A DNA stretch of 10,845 nucleotides, from positions 1 to 10,845 of the forward strand of contig CACZSA010000368.1 of assembly GCA_902783705.1 (NCBI GenBank). Reading direction: 5' to 3'. The position numbers and the translations under genes are program-made. Under the pieces are notes generated by a model, which made no database searches, had not been told where the DNA came from, and saw only the letters and a list, made by a program, of their open reading frames with translations. Below are positions 8,017 to 10,845 of this stretch, piece after piece (within the stretch, counting starts at the first letter, position 1; each line of letters begins with the position of its first letter). The DNA comes from an uncultured Ruminococcus sp. (GTDB lineage Bacteria > Bacillota > Clostridia > Oscillospirales > CAG-272).

Positions 8017-8073
8017 ATCGCAAGAATTGTATGTCTTTTAAGCTCACAGGATGCTTTGAGAGGATGCAGATAA

Positions 8074-8268
8074 TCACATCGGAAACGCCACGGCCTCCCG
8101 GCAGAGCCTTTGTAAAATTCCGACGAACGCAGCGACTCTCGGCCTTCTGCCCGCCTGATGCCCGGCGATGACGCAGGAGAAGGTCTCCGGGCAGTCGAAG
8201 GGATCCACGCGAGCTGGCCGCTGTGGTCGTTCAGAAAACCGGGCACATGACAAACCCCTCCCCCGCAT
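8074..8268 (-). CDS. Small ORF coupled to the glutamate synthase operon; possible LysR-like C-terminal remnant
   Basis: A 64-codon ORF whose ATG (8268-8266) overlaps the stop of the GXGXG gene (TGATG), with GGAG 5 bases before it: good signals for coupled translation. The product is rich in Arg and Cys. Its second half (VDPFDCPETFSCVIAG, then RPRVAAFVGILQRL) recalls by eye the last strand and helix of LysR-family effector domains, such as 'P-FD-P-TF...P-AAFI-FL'. If so, it is either the tail of a decayed regulator or chance. No upstream helix-turn-helix or effector domain is present. An overlapping minus-strand frame (7998-8246) looks less protein-like. The remaining gap, 7911-8073, holds only the XRE leader, promoter and palindrome. 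I do not assign a function. Confidence 0.35.
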   Translation of the reverse strand: MRGRGLSCARFSERPQRPARVDPFDCPETFSCVIAGHQAGRRPRVAAFVGILQRLCREAVAFPM

Positions 8269-8987
8269 CAGTTCTCCACATACATCCTCCGGTACGGATT
8301 CGCGCTGTCCGGGGTCACGACGGTGAAGGGAGAATCCAGAATGGCGTCTGCTTCTTTTTCAAAGAGGGCGGCGTAGGTTTCGATGAGCGGCCGGACAGCG
8401 TCCATGTCCTCCGGGGAGGCTTCCCTTGCCGTGACCTGCGGGGGAAAGACGATCCCTTCGCACGTCCCGCGCAGGAACATCCGCCCGCCGTGCATCCCGG
8501 TGCAGGGAAAATCGCCGACGATTCTTCCGTCCGAATTCACCCCGAGCACGACGATCACGCCGCCCGCCTGGTATTCCCCGAGAAAACTCCCCGCATGTCC
8601 TCCGATCACGAGGACGGGGATTTTTTCTTTGTATGCCTTCATGTGGATCCCGGCGCGGTATCCGGCGTTGTCCCGGACATAGATCTCCCCGCCCCGCATG
8701 GCGTATCCCGCCGCGTCTCCGATGCTCCCGCGCACCACGATCCGCCCGCCGTTCATCGTGTCGCCGACCGCGTCCTGCGCGTTGCCGTCGACCGTGATTT
8801 CTGCGCCATTGAGATACGCGCCGAGGGCATTGCCGGGGATCCCCTTCACTTCAATCTGAACCCCGCTCATGCCCGCGCCGATGAACCGTTGACCGAGGCA
8901 GCCCGTGACCCGGACGGACTCCCCCGCGCCGCGGATTTTTTCGTTCAGCGCGCGGTGATCCAGTTCTTTTGCGAAAAGCGTCGTCAT
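8268..8987 (-). CDS. Stand-alone GXGXG-domain protein, glutamate synthase C-terminal domain
   Basis: A 239-residue protein made of glycine-rich beta-helix repeats of the kind found in the C-terminal domain of the glutamate synthase large subunit. Examples are GAGMSGVQIEVKG, GAYLNGAEITVDG, GDTMNGGRIVVRG and GYAMRGGEIYVRD, spaced about 20 residues apart, with a further GGHAGSFLGEYQAGG and TGMHGGRMFLRG. In full-length GltB this right-handed helix holds the amidotransferase and FMN domains together; here it is a separate subunit, as in many Clostridia and archaea. The residues after about 190 are a helical tail with no motif I recognise. The start is ATG at 8987, with GGAGG 6 bases upstream, and it overlaps the preceding gene's stop by ATGA. 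It is the last well-supported gene of the operon and is probably a structural subunit of the glutamate synthase complex. Confidence 0.92.
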   Translation of the reverse strand: MTTLFAKELDHRALNEKIRGAGESVRVTGCLGQRFIGAGMSGVQIEVKGIPGNALGAYLNGAEITVDGNAQDAVGDTMNGGRIVVRGSIGDAAGYAMRGGEIYVRDNAGYRAGIHMKAYKEKIPVLVIGGHAGSFLGEYQAGGVIVVLGVNSDGRIVGDFPCTGMHGGRMFLRGTCEGIVFPPQVTAREASPEDMDAVRPLIETYAALFEKEADAILDSPFTVVTPDSANPYRRMYVEN

Positions 8988-10222
8988 ACCGCACCTCCGA
9001 ATTTTCTTCGGCGTTCCTCATGCGGGAAGGCCGCCGTGGTTGCCAAATGCTTCAGAAGCTCGAAATCGAGCGAGTCGAGAGGGATCCTCTCCCGGATGAG
9101 CGAGGTGTAGATCCCGGCCCGCTCTTCGCACCCGATGAGGGTGAAGCCCGTGAGGAATCCGTCCTTCGTATAGAGCTTTCTGATCTTCCCCGGTCCGCGC
9201 TCCTCAAAGACCTCGCAGCCCTCGGGAGCCGATCCCGCCGTCAGGCTGTGCAGGCCGAAGAACCCGATCGCGTTGAGGGGGACGGCGTTTTTCAGCGTCC
9301 GCTCCCCGCCCGCCATGTTGATCCCGGCGCATTCCCCCTGAAACCGGGCGTTCGGGAGAATGGCGAGCACGCGGTTTGTCCCGAGGGAGGAATCGAATCC
9401 TTCGGCGCAGTCCCCGGCGGCGTAAATGTCCGGAATGCTTGTGCGCATATGCGTGTCCACGACGATCCCGCGGTTCACCTCGCCACCGATGTCCCGGATG
9501 AGAGCGGTATTCGCCCGGACGCCGACCGCGAGGACGAGGATGTCAAAATCGACCGTTTTCCCGCTTTTCATGACGGCGCGGTTCTGCTCAAACCGGTCCG
9601 CCGTGTCGCCGAGCAGGAAGGAGATCCCGTGCGCCTCCAACTTTTCCTGCATCAGGGCCGCGCCTTCCTCGTCGAGAATGCTGGACAGGACCCGCGGCGC
9701 GAGATCGCACACCGTGATCGAGCGCACACGCTCCGCCAGACCCTCTGCGCATTTCAGCCCGATCAGCCCCGCCCCGACGATCAGCACGCGGCTGTCTTCC
9801 TCGACCGCGGCGTCCAGGGCCAGCATGTCGTCCATCGTCAGGAAGGAAAACTTCTTCTCCACCGTGTCCAGTCCCGCCATGGGAGGGACGAAGGGGGAGG
9901 AGCCCGCCGCGACGCAGAGCTTCGTATAGGGCAGGCACGAGCCATCCTCCAGTGTCACGGTCTTGTTCTCCGGATCGATCCCGACGGCCTTTGTCCCAAA
10001 GAGGACCCGGCATCCGTTTTTCTCATAGAAGTCCGCCGGACGCTGGTTCATCTTCTCCGGCACGGCTTTCCCTTCGAGCGCGTAGGAGATGAGCGGGCGG
10101 CAGTAGGCGGGGTACTTCTCGCCGGAGATCACGGTAATCGGGGATTTCCCGTCCACCGAGCGGATCCCCTCGATGCAGGAGACCGCCGCCGTCCCGTTGC
10201 CGATGATGACGTAGTTTTTCAT
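8984..10222 (-). CDS. NAD(P)/FAD-dependent oxidoreductase of the split glutamate synthase operon
   Basis: A 412-residue pyridine nucleotide-disulfide oxidoreductase-fold protein (Pyr_redox_2). It has an N-terminal FAD-binding GxGxxA (VIIGNGTAA, residues 5-13), YPAYCRP with Cys41, the NAD(P)-binding VGAGLIG (149-155), the second FAD motif DIYAAGD (265-271), and a C-terminal interface domain. The family includes NADH oxidases, rubredoxin reductases and nitrite reductase-like flavoproteins. In this setting it most likely passes electrons from NAD(P)H to the Fe-S protein and then the synthase, the role of GltD (inference). ATG 10222 is chosen because GAGAGG lies 7 bases upstream. An ATG at 10240 would add six residues, overlap the ferredoxin gene and lack a binding site. 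It starts 4 bases after the ferredoxin stop. It differs from classical GltD, which carries its own N-terminal Fe-S clusters; here those are a separate protein. Confidence 0.9.
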   Translation of the reverse strand: MKNYVIIGNGTAAVSCIEGIRSVDGKSPITVISGEKYPAYCRPLISYALEGKAVPEKMNQRPADFYEKNGCRVLFGTKAVGIDPENKTVTLEDGSCLPYTKLCVAAGSSPFVPPMAGLDTVEKKFSFLTMDDMLALDAAVEEDSRVLIVGAGLIGLKCAEGLAERVRSITVCDLAPRVLSSILDEEGAALMQEKLEAHGISFLLGDTADRFEQNRAVMKSGKTVDFDILVLAVGVRANTALIRDIGGEVNRGIVVDTHMRTSIPDIYAAGDCAEGFDSSLGTNRVLAILPNARFQGECAGINMAGGERTLKNAVPLNAIGFFGLHSLTAGSAPEGCEVFEERGPGKIRKLYTKDGFLTGFTLIGCEERAGIYTSLIRERIPLDSLDFELLKHLATTAAFPHEERRRKFGGAV

Positions 10223-10226
10223 GGCC

Positions 10227-10658
10227 TTACCTCTCCTCATAGACGATGGCGCGGTTGGGACATCCCCTCACGCACGCCGGTTCCCCGGACGCGTTCGTGA
10301 GACACAGCTCGCATTTCTGCATCACGCCGTCTTCCGCCGGTGCCAGCGCGCCCCAGGGACAGACGAGGACGCAGGTGAAGCAGCCCACGCAGCGTCCCCT
10401 GTCGATCCGGATGACGCCGTCCTCCCCCTTGGCGAGGGCCCCGGCGATGCAGCATTTCACGCAGATCGGATCCGTGCAGTGGCGGCAGGAGACGGCGTAA
10501 GTCACCCGGTCATCCCCCTCGACATGGATGCGCGGGAAAATCGGTTTTCCCCTGAGCGCGGACGCCATATCGGTCCCGCCGGAATTGGCGAAGGCGCAGT
10601 TGTATTCGCAAAGATGGCAGCCGAGGCACCACTCTTCGTTGACGTAAACTCTTTTCAT
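10227..10658 (-). CDS. Four-cluster 4Fe-4S ferredoxin-type electron transfer protein
   Basis: A 143-residue protein with sixteen cluster-ligand cysteines in four groups: C11/14/17/21, C58/61/66/70, C90/93/96/100 and C116/119/129/133. Each group is followed by, or crosses over to, the typical CP or GAL/RAI element (CPWGAL, CPNRAI). This is the HycB/DmsB-like arrangement of an electron-transfer subunit carrying four [4Fe-4S] clusters. C69 is an extra cysteine next to C70. The start ATG 10658 has GGGGGAG 6 bases upstream and lies 3 bases after the stop of the FMN-domain gene. Placed between the synthase domain and the flavoprotein, it probably wires the flavoprotein to the synthase active site. 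There is no signal peptide, so it is cytoplasmic. Confidence 0.93.
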   Translation of the reverse strand: MKRVYVNEEWCLGCHLCEYNCAFANSGGTDMASALRGKPIFPRIHVEGDDRVTYAVSCRHCTDPICVKCCIAGALAKGEDGVIRIDRGRCVGCFTCVLVCPWGALAPAEDGVMQKCELCLTNASGEPACVRGCPNRAIVYEER

Positions 10659-10661
10659 CCT

Positions 10662-10845
10662 TCACTCCCCCGCGTGCGCGATCCCGAGAATTTCGAGTTC
10701 CCTGTCCGTCATCCCGACGCCGCGGAGCATCAGCCGGTTGCCGCGCAGAGCCTCGACCGAGTTGATCCCCATGCCGCCCATGAGCTCCATGATCTCGTGC
10801 CGCCATGCCGTCATGAGATTGACGAGCCTTTCGGATCCGATGTCC
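10662..10845 (-). CDS. Glutamate synthase FMN-binding domain protein, C-terminal end (5' partial)
   Basis: The last 60 codons of a gene that enters from the right edge; the stop is TGA at 10664-10662. The visible protein includes TAWRHEIMELMGGMGINSVE and then ALRGNRLMLRGVGMTDRELE, ending ILGIAHAGE. This matches the tail typical of stand-alone glutamate synthase domain-2 proteins ('...GI-SIEALRGNR--LRGVG-T--EL-ILGV'). The family binds FMN and a 3Fe-4S cluster and aminates 2-oxoglutarate to glutamate using ammonia from glutamine. Those catalytic parts lie outside the window. It is the first visible gene of the minus-strand operon and ends 3 bases before the ferredoxin start. Confidence 0.88.
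   Translation of the reverse strand, partial: DIGSERLVNLMTAWRHEIMELMGGMGINSVEALRGNRLMLRGVGMTDRELEILGIAHAGE

Noticed and set aside
7810..8073. An 87-codon + strand frame across the XRE start and promoter
   Set aside because: It is antisense to the helix-turn-helix coding region and crosses its promoter; the product has no recognisable features.
8159..8193. 7-bp inverted repeat TGCCCGG / CCGGGCA as terminator of the glutamate synthase operon
   Set aside because: The loop is 21 bases, no T-run follows on the minus strand, and it lies within the small ORF, so it is probably chance in GC-rich DNA.
8223..9110. A 295-codon + strand frame opposite the GXGXG gene
   Set aside because: It mirrors the glycine-rich repeats of the real minus-strand gene; there is no ribosome binding site or recognisable domain.
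10223..10240. ATG at 10240 as start of the FAD oxidoreductase
   Set aside because: It would overlap the ferredoxin gene by 14 bases with no binding site; the ATG at 10222 directly precedes the VIIGNG FAD motif and has a good site.
8969..10300. A 443-codon open frame on the + strand opposite the flavoprotein gene
   Set aside because: It lies antisense to a gene with clear FAD and NAD motifs. Its translation is Arg/Asp/Pro-rich without domains, an effect of high GC at third codon positions.
1..10845. tRNA, rRNA, CRISPR array, insertion sequence or riboswitch
   Set aside because: Reading both strands, I saw no tRNA-like cloverleaf, no regularly spaced repeats, no transposase motif and no conserved riboswitch core. 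The gaps are too short for most of these.

Overview
The window looks like chromosomal DNA from a moderately high-GC anaerobic Firmicute (Clostridia), plausibly a gut or rumen Oscillospiraceae/Christensenellaceae-type organism. The reasons are strong AGGAG/GGAGG ribosome binding sites, tightly coupled genes (ATGA and TGATG overlaps), a SpoIIE/STAS partner-switching pair, a Clostridia-style split glutamate synthase, and a reductase-terminated NRPS. The taxonomic guess is inference. Two operons converge, with a lower-GC regulator gene between them.

Left block (+ strand, 2-6604): the 3' part of a large non-ribosomal peptide synthetase that enters from outside the window. It reads [A-domain tail]-T-C-A-T-R and ends in a thioester reductase, so a peptide of at least two residues should be released reductively as an aldehyde or alcohol. 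After 49 bases come a 96-aa STAS (anti-anti-sigma type) protein and, overlapping it by ATGA, a membrane-anchored sensor phosphatase (TM - extracytoplasmic region - TM - HAMP - SpoIIE/PP2C). Together these look like a peptide biosynthesis gene co-transcribed with two of the three parts of a partner-switching signalling module. The third part, a GHKL-type kinase/anti-sigma, is not in the window.

Middle (6605-8267): a short convergent gap with a hairpin; a minus-strand XRE-family regulator (6744-7910) of clearly lower GC than its neighbours; its predicted promoter, with an extended -10, and a 17-bp near-perfect palindrome just upstream; and a 64-codon minus-strand ORF whose start overlaps the stop of the glutamate synthase gene. 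That ORF may be a small gene or the tail of a decayed LysR-like gene.

Right block (- strand, 8268-10845): an operon for a split, bacterial/archaeal-type glutamate synthase. In transcription order it contains the C-terminal end of the FMN-binding synthase domain protein (cut by the window edge), a four-cluster 4Fe-4S ferredoxin protein, an NAD(P)/FAD-dependent oxidoreductase and a stand-alone GXGXG-domain protein. The genes are spaced 3 nt, 4 nt and a 3-nt overlap. They should act together in electron delivery and glutamate synthesis from glutamine and 2-oxoglutarate; the glutaminase domain is expected beyond the right edge.
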